A DNA stretch of 64,000 bases. Origin: Rostratula benghalensis (Eukaryota; Chordata; Aves; Charadriiformes; Rostratulidae). The notes below the pieces were generated by a model. It made no database searches. It was not told the origin of the DNA and saw only the letters and a list, made by a program, of their open reading frames with translations. A program made the position numbers and the translations under genes. The stretch is from positions 1,214,008-1,278,007 of the forward strand of contig VXAI01000161.1 in assembly GCA_013399305.1 (NCBI GenBank), read 5' to 3'. Positions 10,028 through 22,700 of the stretch are shown here, piece by piece (the stretch's first letter is position 1; every line of letters starts with the position of its first letter).

Positions 10028-13000
10028 AAATAGCAGAGCACTTGCACACCAATTTTGAACAGTGGAAATTGGATCCAAGCTCAATTTTCTGACTCGAGGT
10101 GGAGGTACCCTATGCAGAGAAGCCACCTGTGGGGAGTGCCCTGCCTGGGTGAGGAACTCACCCCTGAGTCAGGCCACAGATGGGAGAGTTTTCTCCTGCC
10201 CGTCTCTGTCTGAGGTGATTCACTTTCTCTTGTTGGCCTGACTCCACTCTGCTCGAAGAATTTATTGCTCGTGAACTCTGGCTTCCCAGCTCCCACATGA
10301 CTTTCTTTCCACTAAGCTCTAGAAAAAGTCTTTTCTTTCCCTTTTCTCTGTAGTAAATGAAATAACGTTGTAAAATATAAAGATTTGGGTTTAGATTCAA
10401 TTCACAGTTAGAAGTCACTTATTCCCTAGACCCAAGCAAATTAGGACAAATCAATTATAAAATGTAAAATGCTTATTATACTTCAATAAAAATCATAAAG
10501 TAGCTACATTAAAGCAACCTCCAGTAGAATATTTATCTTTAGATGGTCACATTGCTCTGAGAACAAAAAGGTTCAGGCATTTTTAGATGACTAGTCAAAC
10601 AGAAGGTATTTTCAGAATTGTAAACCTCAAAAAAATTAAAGTTTTTACAGCTTTAAAATTACCAAAAAATGAAATATGAATGGAGCCAGTAGCTGACCTT
10701 CAGGACATTGACTGCACGCCTCCTCGTGACCTAGAGGGTTGATCACAAACTTAATGCTGGTAATTTCACCTTTCATAATAACTACTTTAGGTGACAGCAA
10801 TTTTTTAGGTAAATACAGAATGTTAAAGCAATTCCAACCTATGAGTGCTATTACATTTCAAAGCAATGAGAAATATTTTAACTTGAACTCTAAAATAAAC
10901 AGAAATATACAGAGGAAAGAAAGAAGAGAGTGTATTTGACTAAGTCATTCCAGAAAAAAAAAAGACCATTTTCTGATTACAATCAGCCAAAAATTCTGTG
11001 AAGAATGAAAAGAGACAAAGAGTCAACCCTGAGCACTGAAATAAAAGCCACAGATAAGTGAAAATTTCTTATTTTGAATGTATTCTGAACAAGATAGAGA
11101 GGACTTTTGCTAGGTCAAAGTAACAAAATTGAACAACTAAGCATGATTTTTACCTTTGTGAAAGCATCCATCATGTCCAAATTAAAGTCAGTCTGATTTC
11201 GCAATTATAATTAAATATGTCCCACTCTTCATTATTGTTGCACATTTCAGTACCATTTTTAACAGCTTCATTGTTTTCCCTGGATCATCCGGAGACACCC
11301 AGGTCAAACTGTTTATAAAAGTAGTCCCATTAAACGTGCTGAATGAAATAGCTGCTGATGAAAAATACTGAACACATCAAAATCAGTTTACTGTAGTTAA
11401 GATTATGTGTTAAATTTAAAACCTACAGCATAAAACCGACAGCTACATGTTAAATCTGGTTATAGCAAATTGAAAGAAAATACTTTATAGGCACTGCTGG
11501 GGTTTTGGTGTTTTGTTTTGTTTTTTTTTTACCAAGTACAAAGTCATAATTTTATATTCCAGTAAATATAACTGATTAACCTAGCTACAAAAACATATTA
11601 GCATATATCTAATGCCCAAAATGTTACACAGGAGACATCACACAGTCACTGATGAATGGTGATTACAGTGGTGAGGAGAATGAACAAACAAGCTGTTGAA
11701 AAGTGAAATTGTCAAAATGACCTCTTCCCTCTTGCTGTCCCTGCGCCAACCCCTTTCTCAGTGTGTGTCCCCCTACTCCCTCCCGTAGGAAGAGCTATGA
11801 CTGTGTTTGGCAACACCCGTGGAGCTGACAGAATCACATGTCATCTTGTGCAAGTTACCTTGGGTATTAAGGTTATATTCTGTTTTCATTTTACCCAATG
11901 CCACGTTACTTCAGTCCCGCCCCTCCCCATCATCAATAATACCATACATAAGGAAAAAAAAAAAAATAATCTAAGTCTCTCTCTGTTCACTTCATGTATG
12001 ATATACCTTTCTATTTTGCTGTCACCAGATTTTGCCCATTTCTCACATCTCTGGTGTCCAGCCAGGGTCATTTTGCTTGTATTTGGTTTTCTGGTTTCAT
12101 ATAATTGAGCTGAAGTTTTAGAATCCCAAAGAAACATATGGGGGTTTTATGCATTCAGTTTAACACGTGTGTGCATATATATGTGTATAGATTCAGAGTG
12201 CTCGAAATAATTCAAAATTCAGTGAAACAAGTTTTTCCTTCTCTAAGCAATTAATTGTCACTTCTATGAGTTACTATTAATGAGTAGTTTTATTGTATTT
12301 CCTTGCAGTAGCACTGGTGAGGTAAGTGATTACAATTGTGATAGGGTTCACATGGGGAAAAAAACATTGTTCCTGTCCTGGAGACCCTACAAGCATGAGT
12401 CTGTTGGTCTTCTCTGGAACTCTCTTCAGAAGTCAAACATGCTGCCTGGTAATATGAAAATAAAACATTATGCAGCACCAAAAACTCCCCCTGTACCTTG
12501 CTGTTCTTTCCAGCGTGGCACCAGATTCTACCATTTCCTCTAGTACCTTGGAATCCCATTATTCACCGTGAATTGTAGAGGTTTAATGCTGCATTCAAAG
12601 ACACGTGGCAGTACATACTGCACTTGCAAGATTAGATCTGTTTCTTTGCTTTTTGGGTTTAGGGTTGTTTGTTGTTTTTTTTTAATTTCTTTGCTGGTTT
12701 TACCTTTTTTCTGTGTAGAACAAATGCATTGACTGCATTCAGACACAGTACATTGAACTGGTGTCTTGCCAGGTACTGCGTTTAAAAGTGGTGAAACATG
12801 GGAAATGAGTCTGCAGAGCAGTTATGCATGAAATGTCTTTTGAATATATTTATTTATTACTAATAATAAAGAAACTTGTCTTTAGATGATTCGTTCATTC
12901 GTTCCAGACGCAATTATTTCTAACTGTCCAAACCATAAGCATCTCCTGTTGAAAATTATGTTCTTACGGTTATTTAGAGAAAATTATTTCAGAATAGGAA

Positions 13001-13359
13001 GTTGTGTCATTCTGTTTAGATAGTTAGGTGTAATCTCTGATATAATAAACTGCAACATTCATACACCCTTTTTTCCCAGCCTAATGTTTGGCAATCATTG
13101 ACACTAATGAAGTAGACCTTCCAATCACGCAGCAAGTATTATTACTATTTCACAGATGAGAGAACTGAGGTAAAGAGAAACAAAGAAAGACAAATAGCTC
13201 CAGGGTCTCCTTCCCCGAGAAAAAGAATCCAAGTTCATGACTTGCAAGCCTGAAATGGAATCCCAGCTACGATATTTTTCTGTAGTTTTCAAATTATTGG
13301 TAGATATCTACCATCACAGATGCAAGCATGCTCTAAGGGGGGCTTTTTTTTGTGTGTGT

Positions 13360-13418
13360 GGTTGGTCTCGATGATCTCAGAAGTTCTTTCCAACCATGAT
13401 GATTCTGTGATTCTGTGA
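13360..13418 (+). mobile_element. CR1 LINE, short 3'-end fragment
   Basis: This is only the last ~60 bp of a CR1: 'GGTTGGTCTCGATGATCTCA', then 'TTCTTTCCAACCATGATGATT', ending in 'ATTCTGTGATTCTGTG'. It is a heavily 5'-truncated copy. Confidence 0.9.
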
Positions 13419-14001
13419 AAATCTGTCCATTGCACTGGGTATTCCCAGATAAGTAACACACAACTTAGATTTCACTTAAGAAGTTTGAAATTTTCAGTGG
13501 AAAAAACATGTAATAAATTGGACCCTGATATAACAACAAGTGAGAAAAAGAAGGATGAAAGAGAAGTCATGAAAGCCAGCAACTAATAGACTCTATGCTG
13601 CAGTAGTGCCTAGATGGTTCTGCGGTGTAGTTCATGGATTTAGACTCTTCATACATGTTTAACAGATAGCATTGCCCAAAAGGCTAAAGTTCAGAAAAGA
13701 TGGAGAATCACTAACTAAACTATAGAGGTGAACCTCTTAAGGGTTCTCCTACAGCCTGGTTCAGTGGTTGGAAACACTGCACAGTGAAATGCTTACACAC
13801 CTTGCCAACAAAGCCAAAACAGGAGTCCCTGTATCCCTCTGGCTCGCCCCTGCTCTACAGACCACAAGCTCAGCAAGTTAAAAGAATAAATATTCTGGGG
13901 AAATCGTGGTAAGGGAAATACACCTGAACTCCAAGAGTCCCGTTTTCAAAGATCCTGGTGGAGAGTATATAACTGTGGCAACAAAACATATCACTTTAAC
14001 A
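13419..14001. other. Spacer between CR1 fragments
   Basis: No feature is seen in these ~580 bp beyond ordinary AT-rich sequence. Confidence 0.5.
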
Positions 14002-14147
14002 AGGCTGCCCAGAGAAGCTGTGGAGGTGTACAAGGCCAGGCTGGATGGGACTTTGAGTAACCTGGCCTGGTGGGAGGTGTCCCTCCATGGAACTCGATGA
14101 TCTTTAAGGGCGTATCCAACCCAAACAATTCTAGGATTCTATGATTT
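14002..14147 (+). mobile_element. CR1 LINE, 3'-end fragment
   Basis: It begins 'AGGCTGCCCAGAGAAGCTGT', continues 'GGCCAGGCTGGATGGGACTT' and 'GGCCTGGTGGGAGGTGTCC', and ends with the tail 'ATTCTAGGATTCTATGATT'. It is of the same 3' type as the copies at 24010, 44962 and 54192. Compared with them it lacks the 'CCCAGGGCAGGGGGGTTGG' segment. Confidence 0.92.
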
Positions 14148-15474
14148 TGCCACATATAGGTCTCGTGGCTGCCAGAGTGTCCCAAGGGTTTCTCAGCCCT
14201 TTCTTCAAGCAACCTCAATGGTCTCCCAGATCACAACCTGCTGGCACTGCCATCCTAAATCCTTTTAGGGCAATTTTTGACTTGATGTTTTCACTAGTGT
14301 TCATTTCCCTTGACTTTTCTGTGAGCTGGAGCCAAAATGAACAGGGATTTTTCAGTTGTTTTTCTTTGCCTCAGTAAACTAATATCTCAATCACCCTTTC
14401 ATCAAATAACTGCAAATATTTGTTTTATTTCTCATCTTTATCTGCTTCCAAATTGCCGTAATCACCACATACATCTCTGTTCTCTTTTCATAGCTGAAAG
14501 CAAAATAATCATGTCACAAGTTGGCTAACTTCAGAGAAATCACAGGTATCTGATACGTATCTAAAGTTGCGACATCACTCCACATTTACTACAGAGAAAT
14601 AAAATTAAGGCTACCAGTGCCTTTCAACCCTTTGTGATCCTTTCCCAGTTGCCTCAAGGATTAATGGCACTGAGTTCCCAAAACATCTGAGTTTCTCTCT
14701 TTGAAGAGCTATGCAAATCGCTATTTGTATGCGAACTGGAACATTATTCTTTACTCTCCTAATTTTAATTGGTGCACCATCATGCAGACGGCTGCTAATA
14801 GTAGCTTGATTTCTAGATTAAGGTCAACAGACCCAAACTGCACGGTGCTATTTGTTTCAACTAAAAAGATCAAAACCACAGGATAATGATAAAAAGCATA
14901 GAGTTCACATCAGAGGGGGCACCGGTTCCTTATCTTCCTAAGGATCCGTAACCTCAGCTAAACATTAATCTGTAACAGGAGTTGGATTAATTTTGTCTGA
15001 TTGGTCAGAAAATTTCTGAACAGCTGGCAAACTGAAATGATTTGCCATTTATATACAGATACTATTGACCGATCCTGGAAACTTGCTGAAAGATTGGCTT
15101 CCAAGGGACATTGTCAAAACTAATGGAACAGATTCTAGTGATGGGAAAAAAATATTACAACTTTTTTTTTTCCTGGAATCAGTCAATATTTCACCAAAGT
15201 ACTTTTTAAGGGACTTACAAGTTACCTTTTCATTTTTGACCTTCATACCAGCAATGATTCCCACAAAAATATCTCCATAGCCAAAAATTTCCTTCCAGAG
15301 TGTGTGAATAAAATTGGTGGGAGATGCCTATAGAAGATGGTATCCTTATGAGCTCTAAAAAGCAAACTGTGTGAAAGAAATTCTCCGAATATTTACTTGA
15401 AGATTTAATAAAGAAATTAAAATAGAGAGGCCTTAAGGATGTTTTTGTCTTACCCATTGACTACTGATAGCCCT
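14148..15474. other. Single-copy sequence, no identified gene
   Basis: No repeat is recognised. The minus-strand segment 15226-15327 is exactly 34 open codons between an acceptor-like and a donor-like site (see findings). Otherwise only chance-length open frames are present. Confidence 0.5.
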
Positions 15475-15608
15475 ATTGGAGACATTCAAAACCCACCTGG
15501 ACACGTTCCTGTGCAACCTGCTCTGGGTGGACCTGCTCTGGCAAGGGGTTGGACTGGATGATCTCCAGAGGTCCCTTCCAACCCCATATCATTCTGTGAT
15601 TCTGTGAC
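15475..15608 (+). mobile_element. CR1 LINE, 3'-end fragment
   Basis: 'TTGGAGACATTCAAAACCCA' leads into 'CCTGCTCTGGGTGGACCTGC' and the tail 'ATTCTGTGATTCTGTGA'. It shares this 3' type with the copies at 34907 and 47166. Confidence 0.95.
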
Positions 15609-17211
15609 TTTAATGAGTATGGTACAATTTATGTGAATAACAAGGACAAAACCAGGTTTTGAGGCTGATTGTCTGATTTGATCAGAGGAGTTGAGACAGC
15701 TAGAACATTGCTACACAAAAGTTTGTCTCAGAAAGTATCTGCTTCGAGATCTTTAGAAAATGCCCATAAAAACGGAAAGAGTGGGAAAAAAATAATTCTT
15801 GTTTCCACCTAATTTTACCTCTGTACCACAGAGTGTCTCCTAAAGAAAAATTAAACAGAACAAAATGCAATTCAGCTTGATTCCACAGGTCCTCAATTAA
15901 CACAAAACCATACCTCCCTTCATCTCAGAGAATCTATTCAAGTTAGAAAGGTCATAGAGTAAGGAGCCCCCATTGTTCTGCCAGACAGGGCATGTTAGCA
16001 CATATTCACACCACACACACACAAAATGTGCTTCAATTTGGGAGGAGAATTCCCGAACAGAATGTAATTAATGTTACATGCCAAACCAATTAGTGAAGTG
16101 TCATTGGAGGCACAGCCGTTGCATCTACAGCTCCAAACTTCTGGGCCAAGATCCGGAAATTATACCACTTGAAAGCCCTTAACAGGAAATAATGAGCATT
16201 TTTATGGCACCAGAGCCATAATTCATATCAGCCATTTAATGTGTGAACATAATTAAGCAGTCAATATACTTTGGTGTAATGGCTGGTTTCTAAGCTTTCC
16301 TCTCCCACTCTAAACATTACAAAAAGGAGTTGAAGAAATCATCAAAGGGATTTAAGCCTCAAGCTTCTAGACATCAGGATACTAGGGAGATACTCAGTCA
16401 AGCATCCAGGAGTGTCTTGTGAGGAAGCTGATATTATGCAAAGCTGATTGTCATCTCATTGAAAAGGAGACAGTTAACATTCTGTTAGAAAATGCAACAA
16501 AAGGAGGATAATTTTCAAAGGCCAAAAAATGTAAAAAAAAAAAAAATCTGGAAGGCTCCTTTACAGAGAATTAAAACAATTACTTTTTCTTTTCTTTGCA
16601 TGGAAGGCACTAGATCTAGACAATGTCCATTATGCCTGTAATTGTGTTCTGAAGACCAATTCTATTCATATGGCTTTGTAATACAAGCATGAGAAGACAA
16701 CTGGATGAAATTAAAAGAAAGTAAATTGTATATATAGAAAGGAGAATAGATTTTATGCACCATATAATTACCATAACTGTCTCAGTCCCATAAGATATTA
16801 CTAAAGAAATAGCTTGGTAAGACTAAATAAATTACAAAGGTCACCACACCTCATGTTTATAGTACAAACTAATAATTAGCTGAAATAAGAAGGAAATTAT
16901 TCTTCCTCTCCTCCTTTGTATACAAACTAAAAATAATATATAGGATCCTGCATGGCTCTGCGTGAGACATGACTTACCACTTCTGAAGCACATAAAACAT
17001 AGAGACTACTGGAAGAGGAAAGACCAGAGAAAATTACCCATCCGACCCATTTTGGAGTAGAAATCCCTGTATGCCTGAACTGGAATACGGAATCTAGCTC
17101 TGTAAATTAGGGATTCTTTAGAAGCTGGGCAGCACCCAGAAAGCTCATTCTGCTGGAGTTGTAATGATTGAGCTATTCAAGAAAAGTATTATTTCTATCC
17201 TAAGTCTGCTT
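15609..17211. other. Single-copy AT-rich sequence, no identified gene
   Basis: No repeat or gene is recognised. A short (CA)n run occurs near 16012 and an A-run near 16536. Confidence 0.5.
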
Positions 17212-17336
17212 GGAGAAAGGGAAAGGTGAGAGGAGAAGGGAAGGGGGAAGGGGAAGGGGAAGGGGAAGGGGAAGGGGGAGAAGGGAAGCAGAATGGAAAG
17301 GGGAAGGGAAATGGGAAAGGGGAAGGGAAAGGGGAA
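17212..17336 (+). repeat. Polypurine microsatellite, (GGGGAA)n-like, interrupted by the gap
   Basis: This is an all-purine tract apart from scattered interruptions. A central (GGGGAA)n core is flanked by GGAGAAGGGAAG-type variants. It continues straight into the run of Ns, so its true length is unknown. Such mirror-symmetric purine tracts can adopt triplex or G-quadruplex structures and often stop sequencing polymerases. Confidence 0.95.
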
Positions 17337-17431
17337 NNNNNNNNNNNNNNNNNNNNNNNNNNNNNNNNNNNNNNNNNNNNNNNNNNNNNNNNNNNNNNNN
17401 NNNNNNNNNNNNNNNNNNNNNNNNNNNNNNN
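17337..17431. other. Assembly gap (95 N)
   Basis: These are 95 unspecified bases. The left edge lies inside the polypurine repeat and the right edge at once enters a CR1. The missing sequence therefore probably contains more repeat plus the 3' end of that CR1. The number of Ns need not equal the real length. Confidence 0.98.
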
Positions 17432-17600
17432 AGTTTGAAACCATTACCCCTCGTCCAATGTCACTACATACTGTTGTAAAAAGTCCTTCTCTGGCTTTCT
17501 TGCAGGCCCCCTTCAGACACTGGAAAGTTCCTATGAGGTCTCCCCGAATCTTTCTCATCTCCAATCTGAACAACCACAGCTTTCTCAGCCTCTCTCAGTG
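17432..17600 (-). mobile_element. CR1 LINE fragment, 3' end lost in the gap
   Basis: It begins at the gap edge with 'AGTTTGAAACCATTACCCCT' and continues with 'AAAAAGTCCTTCTCTGGCTT', 'GAGGTCTCCCCGAATCTTTC' and 'CTCAGCCTCTCTCAG', matching the reverse complement of the CR1 3' region. The tail would lie to the left, within or before the gap. The apparent 142-codon frame across it includes Ns and purine repeat and is not a gene. Confidence 0.9.
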
Positions 17601-19496
17601 CTCACAGCGCTCTCATATAAAACAAAAGCACCCCCATCACTCCATCTTCCAACACATACAAGTTCATTAGAACAAATTACTAATGTTTCTTCTGTTTTCC
17701 TAACAGGCTGAAAAGCAAGGGAACCATCAGCCAGTTGGAAAAACACCAATGAAGAAAAAAAACCCAAAAAAACAATGAAAAAGTATGATAATTCATTCTC
17801 ATGTCAAAGACTGTGAAGAGGAGAGAAAATGTGATAAATTAATCCATTATAATAAGGAGAGATTGTAATAAGAATAGAGACTCATTCAATTAATCCACTC
17901 TTAATATAATCCTATAAAAATGATATGGACCTCCCTGGATACCATATCTCAAGATATGACAATTCTTTTTTTCTTAGCCAGCACTTCCTGATTACAGAAA
18001 AGTAATTAGGCAAAACTGTCTAATAAAATGGTATTTAAAAGATAATCAAACCATAGCACAGACAGGAGCAATCTGAAAATGTAGCAGATTAGTTTATAGG
18101 ACCTTCTTAAAGAGCCGGGTCCTGGGTAGGGTAGGCAGACCGACTCACAGCCTGATTCAGATTCTGAAACAAGATTTGGTTTTGCCATTCACTGTAAATA
18201 TTCTGGTGGTTTGTTTTGTTTGGGTTTTTTAAGGTGTATTCACATTAGCTGGTTCCTCTACATAGAAAAATATTTTTTTTAAATTATGTAAGAAAGATAT
18301 TAAAGGATACAGAAGGAACCGTGTTTCATGGTCATTATGTATGACTCAGGGCCAATGACTAAGAGTCATAAGACTTTTCCACAGACTTTCATTATCAGTT
18401 AGCCTGCCACTGAGCAATGTGTTAAAAATAAAATGCTTGGATCACTGAAAAGTGGCAAAATGCAATATTCTAGCTGGTTAGCTGTACCAGAAATCTTCAC
18501 GATCTGGCCGTACACTAGCAAGCTTTATTGCACCTTCACCAGTCATTCCTGCACACCAGGCCCACAGTTGACTTGTCCTATATCCAGCAAGTCACTTGAA
18601 ATAAACAAGGCAAAAAAATCATCTTATTCTTTGGTCCTTAATGCATAGATACACCACAACATATGTCCTCAAACTTAGAGTAGCAAACCTTCTACCGACT
18701 CAAAAATAAATAGCCTGTAATGAGATCCTCCCTCATACATCCTTCTCAAGAGCAAACCAAACCCCATCAGCCCATTAGACATAACACAAAACTGTGTAAT
18801 TCTACCTTTTTTCCTCACCCGTTGCATTGTCTCAGTGTACTTTACATTGTATCACAGTTTACATTCAGGTTAATTATTGCTTGGTTACTTTTTGCTTCAA
18901 GTGTGATGACATACGATAATCTTTTGGAATCCTCATTGCCTGCACGGTTTCCACTGCACAATGGGGACTGTTGAGGGCTGACATCTGCTCTGCATTTTCT
19001 TTTTTGTTTGAATTTTTTTTGGTTAATTCACATATTGAAATAGACAGTAGACTTCTGTTAGACCTACTCGAGTTCCTCCAAACATGTTTCTGTCACTTCA
19101 TATAATGGATGCAACACAAGTTAAAATTCTCATTAAAACTTCTAGTCGTCTTAACCGCTTCTGTCTGCATCTATTTTACAACCAGTTCTCTCTGGTCACG
19201 TGTCCCATAACACCTTCTTAGTGCTAATTTGCCCTTTGAAAAAGCACCAAACCCGATGCACTCACCAGGGCATATATAATGATTAATGTTGGGAAGACAA
19301 TATTTTACATCATGAAAACTTGCTACAGATTAATTGCTGTTATATCATTTAATATATATTTACACAATGCTAAGTTTAATACACGCATTTCTGTTACAAG
19401 GACAGTTTCAAAGGTACTGAAAGAAAAATAATATTTTGGTGATGATTTGGTGTTTCCTAAAAACATATTTCCTTCTGATTTCAGGATTTTTCACAG
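17601..19496. other. Single-copy AT-rich sequence, no identified gene
   Basis: No repeat or gene is recognised in these ~1.9 kb. Confidence 0.5.
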
Positions 19497-19730
19497 TGTT
19501 GAGATTGCCCTGTGGAACATGGCTAACCACCTGCTTTCAACACCAACTGGCACTGCTGCGTTTATTATCTTAGATCTTTCAGTAGCATTTGACATCAGTT
19601 GACATTGCTCATCATGGGATTCTCCTGGAGCATCTGGAATCTTGTGTTGGCCTAAAATTCATTGCTCTACGCTGCCCAAAGCAGTCAGTTTTAATCTTCT
19701 TAATTTATATGTCTTCAGTGCAGTGGGATT
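19497..19730 (+). pseudogene. Ancient L2/CR1-superfamily LINE, reverse-transcriptase fossil
   Basis: Two blocks of LINE reverse transcriptase can be read on the plus strand in neighbouring frames. Frame one (from 19498) gives 'VEIALWNMANHLLS' and then 'FIILDLSVAFD', which corresponds to the LLDLSAAFDTVDH signature of the L2/Jockey-CR1 group. At about 19598 the match shifts by one base and continues 'VDIAHHGILLEHLESCVGL', matching the residues that follow that signature. Further on, 'PKQSVLIFLIYMSS' resembles the PQGSVLSPLLFNIYM motif, with the intervening 'WFRSYL' part apparently deleted. The catalytic FADD box is not visible. The decay is far greater than in the CR1 copies nearby, which implies an insertion before the bird radiation. 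In an intact element this domain copies LINE RNA into DNA; here it is inactive. Confidence 0.7.
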
Positions 19731-22700
19731 TGCTGCTAGGCTCATTTTTTGTCCCCAGCCTCCTGAAGTCTGCATACTGCTCTTGGCCATAGTGTTTAAG
19801 TGGCAAGGCATTTGCTACAGCAATTAATTAAAAAGCAGCATCCTAAAAGTGTGCACTTGATAAAAAATATTTTTTTTAAAATTATAGTACAATGCATATT
19901 CTGCATTATGATTCTGAGAATCAGCATTGTCAGTGAAACATCAGGATGGTTTCAGAGTCCAGAACTGGATAATATGTAAACTCTCCACCCCTTTTCCTAA
20001 CACATTTAAAGTCTTCTTTCTATCCCCCACTGATCTCAGTCCAAATTTTTTTGTTTTTTGGAAAGACACTGAGACAGACAAGCAGTAGAAAAATCTGGAA
20101 TTTTTAACCACATAGCTGTTGTGTGTGTATGGTGGAAATACTAAAATGTCTAGAAGCTTAAAGGTCTTGAACCAAAAAAGCAAGCAAACAATCTGTAAAA
20201 GCCATGGTTCTGACTTGATGTAAGAATGCCTGAACACAGTATATAGGAGCACTCAACCATTCCAATTCCAGATGTACAACTTTTTAATACACTACTGCTG
20301 GAAAATTATAGTCTGCCTCTAGTACTCTGGGCTGTGTTCCTGACTCCTTTCACTGATATGAAAACAGAAAAGCTATGGTAAGTAAGAAGAAGTTCCAACT
20401 TCTGGTTTCTGGGCATAAAGTATCTACAGATCACTTTATTTGGGTGCTTTTCCTTTTTAAAACAAACAAACAAAAAAAAAAAAAAAACCCCTCCCCCGAT
20501 CAATCAGGATGTAAAATAGCAGCTCTGTTGAGCATCTTCCTTACATTGCCAAGAAATGCTGAATGCTGCTGAACTGAATCAACTCTGTCCACAAAAAGCT
20601 CAGGTTTTGCTCTTGATCACATAACAGATTGATTATTATAATTCTCAGCTTGCAGTTCCTCCTGTCTTTCTGCTGAACAGAGACCAGCCAATCCCAGATG
20701 TTACAGCAAAAATGCTGACCTGCAAAACCCATCCCGGAGCATTAGCCCTCCTCTTAATACCTTGCATTGTCTTCTACCCAAGGATCTGACCGGTGTCACA
20801 CAACACCATCATCCACTGCAAAAATATCTATGGCTCTGGTTTGGTAGCCAATTAGACTTTTTATTTTTAAGGTTTCTTGCCAAGCCAGGAGATTTGATGA
20901 TGTAATTCACTGCTCGTGATTATTTTGTAATTCCCACTGATTGCTGATTACTCTCTTTCTGAAGATGGTGACCAACTGCAAGAGCCCATTACTTTATTCA
21001 CCTTTGCAACTCAGCTCCGTCAGACATCAGGAAGATGGATGCAATAAGCAACTTTAAGGCTAAGTTTAATTCATTTTGCCTGAAACAGTATTTAATTAGA
21101 TATCGTTTGAGATTATATTTTTTTTAATTACTTCTTGGCGCTTCTGGTCACTGAACTCTAACATGCCCTAGTATGATAATAAGAAGTATGCCTTAGAAGT
21201 TGAAATGCTAAAACACTAAGCACAAAATCTACTAGATATTGTTATGAGAGCCAAAAGAATTCTAACACTTGCCTTTTGCAAATTATTTTAATAAAGTTTC
21301 TAAAAACACCGTAGGGGAAGGAAAAAAAAATAAATCTCATGAACTCTCCAAATCCAAAGACAGTCTTTTTACAGTGCTTTGGGGGTGGAGGGGAAAAGAC
21401 CCTGGAGTGTATGCAGATGGCAGGGTAAAATCTTTTACTTTATGCAGAAGAAGTTGAAGTAAAGAGATAGCATCAGTAGAGATTAATTTAACCATGAAAA
21501 TATTTTTTTAAAAAAAATAAGTACTAGAACAGCTTCCCCCACCCCCTAAAAAAAAAAAAAAAGTTGTAAAGAAGTCCTTTTTCTACCTATTTCGTTAAAC
21601 ATTCTGCATTCCAGAAACACAGCTCATATAGTTCTCTTCTAAGACCATCTCCACACAAGTTCTGTACAATTTTTCCTTGCAAGTAGGTTTGTGGAATTTG
21701 TAGTAACATGCAATGAAGTTAGGGTTTTGGGGGGTTTTTTAACCACTAAGCCAAGCTTGTCATTTTTGGTACTGCATCTACTGAAAAAAAATAATCTATT
21801 TTTGATCACAAACACATTACCTTCACTATCAATGTTGGGTAACTGAAACCAGAGATTCCATAATGGAAGTAAATGGAAAAAAAAAAAAAAATTGTATGTC
21901 TACTGACACTAAGACTTCTTTTCAGTAGCTCATTAGAACCAAGAAGCTAAAGAAAAGTGCAGAAAGGTAACAAAGTGATAGACTGTCTTTGCTTTCAGCA
22001 GTTTCTCTTATATAAAAGCAGCTGTCCTTCTCAGGAATCTCAATAATCAAGAGGTAGAAAGCAGTTTCATCCAAAGAACCAGCAGGAAAATTTTACTTTC
22101 TACCAGAAGCAGGTGCAATCACTACCATCCCACTGTTAAAAAACACTCACAGACCTCTTTAACGAGCTTCTCACACTTCTGTCATAGGCACCCAGAGCTC
22201 TCTAGGATGAAATATTAACTCTCTATCATACCTCGTTTCATGGGTTCCTATACCATTTTGGTGCAGATGAAAGCAATGAGAGAAAATTGTATTTGCACAG
22301 AAAATATCCAGAAAAGGAAGAAGGACTGCAGTACGAAATAGGTCTCTGGATTCTATGACTCAGATATAAAAAAAATCTTTCCTACAGTGTTGCTCATCCC
22401 TGCTCACACAATTGTGTATAGGAATAAACAGATATTCAGTGAAAACCAGAGAAAGGAAAGAAAAGCTGTTGTAGTCTCTTACAGAAAAAGGAGAAAGCAG
22501 TGCTTTCCTGGAAATGTTTGTTGCAACCCCGTTACTATATCCTTCGGTGCTATCCTCTCATACAAAATTTATGAGCACACTGTGTGTCATTGACACCATC
22601 AGGAATATGAAAGTAACTACATAACACCTACCACAGTGATGGATCATGTGGTCCCCTCTAAACTCTCGTATCCCAGACACAAATTTTCTGTGTCCGAGAA

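Larger units (their letters stand above)
8897..13359. other. Single-copy AT-rich sequence, no identified gene
   Basis: No interspersed repeat is recognisable. The stretch contains an A22 run (9458-9479), a G14 run (10014-10027), a GC-richer patch at about 10080-10330, and numerous short T or A runs. A 13-base segment at 12309-12321 is bordered by near-consensus splice sites (see findings). Open frames of 60-115 codons occur here without family resemblance. Confidence 0.55.

Noticed and set aside
17145..17573. 142-codon frame on the minus strand and its plus-strand counterparts
   Set aside because: They cross the N gap and the purine microsatellite. The only real protein similarity is to the CR1 ORF2 end.
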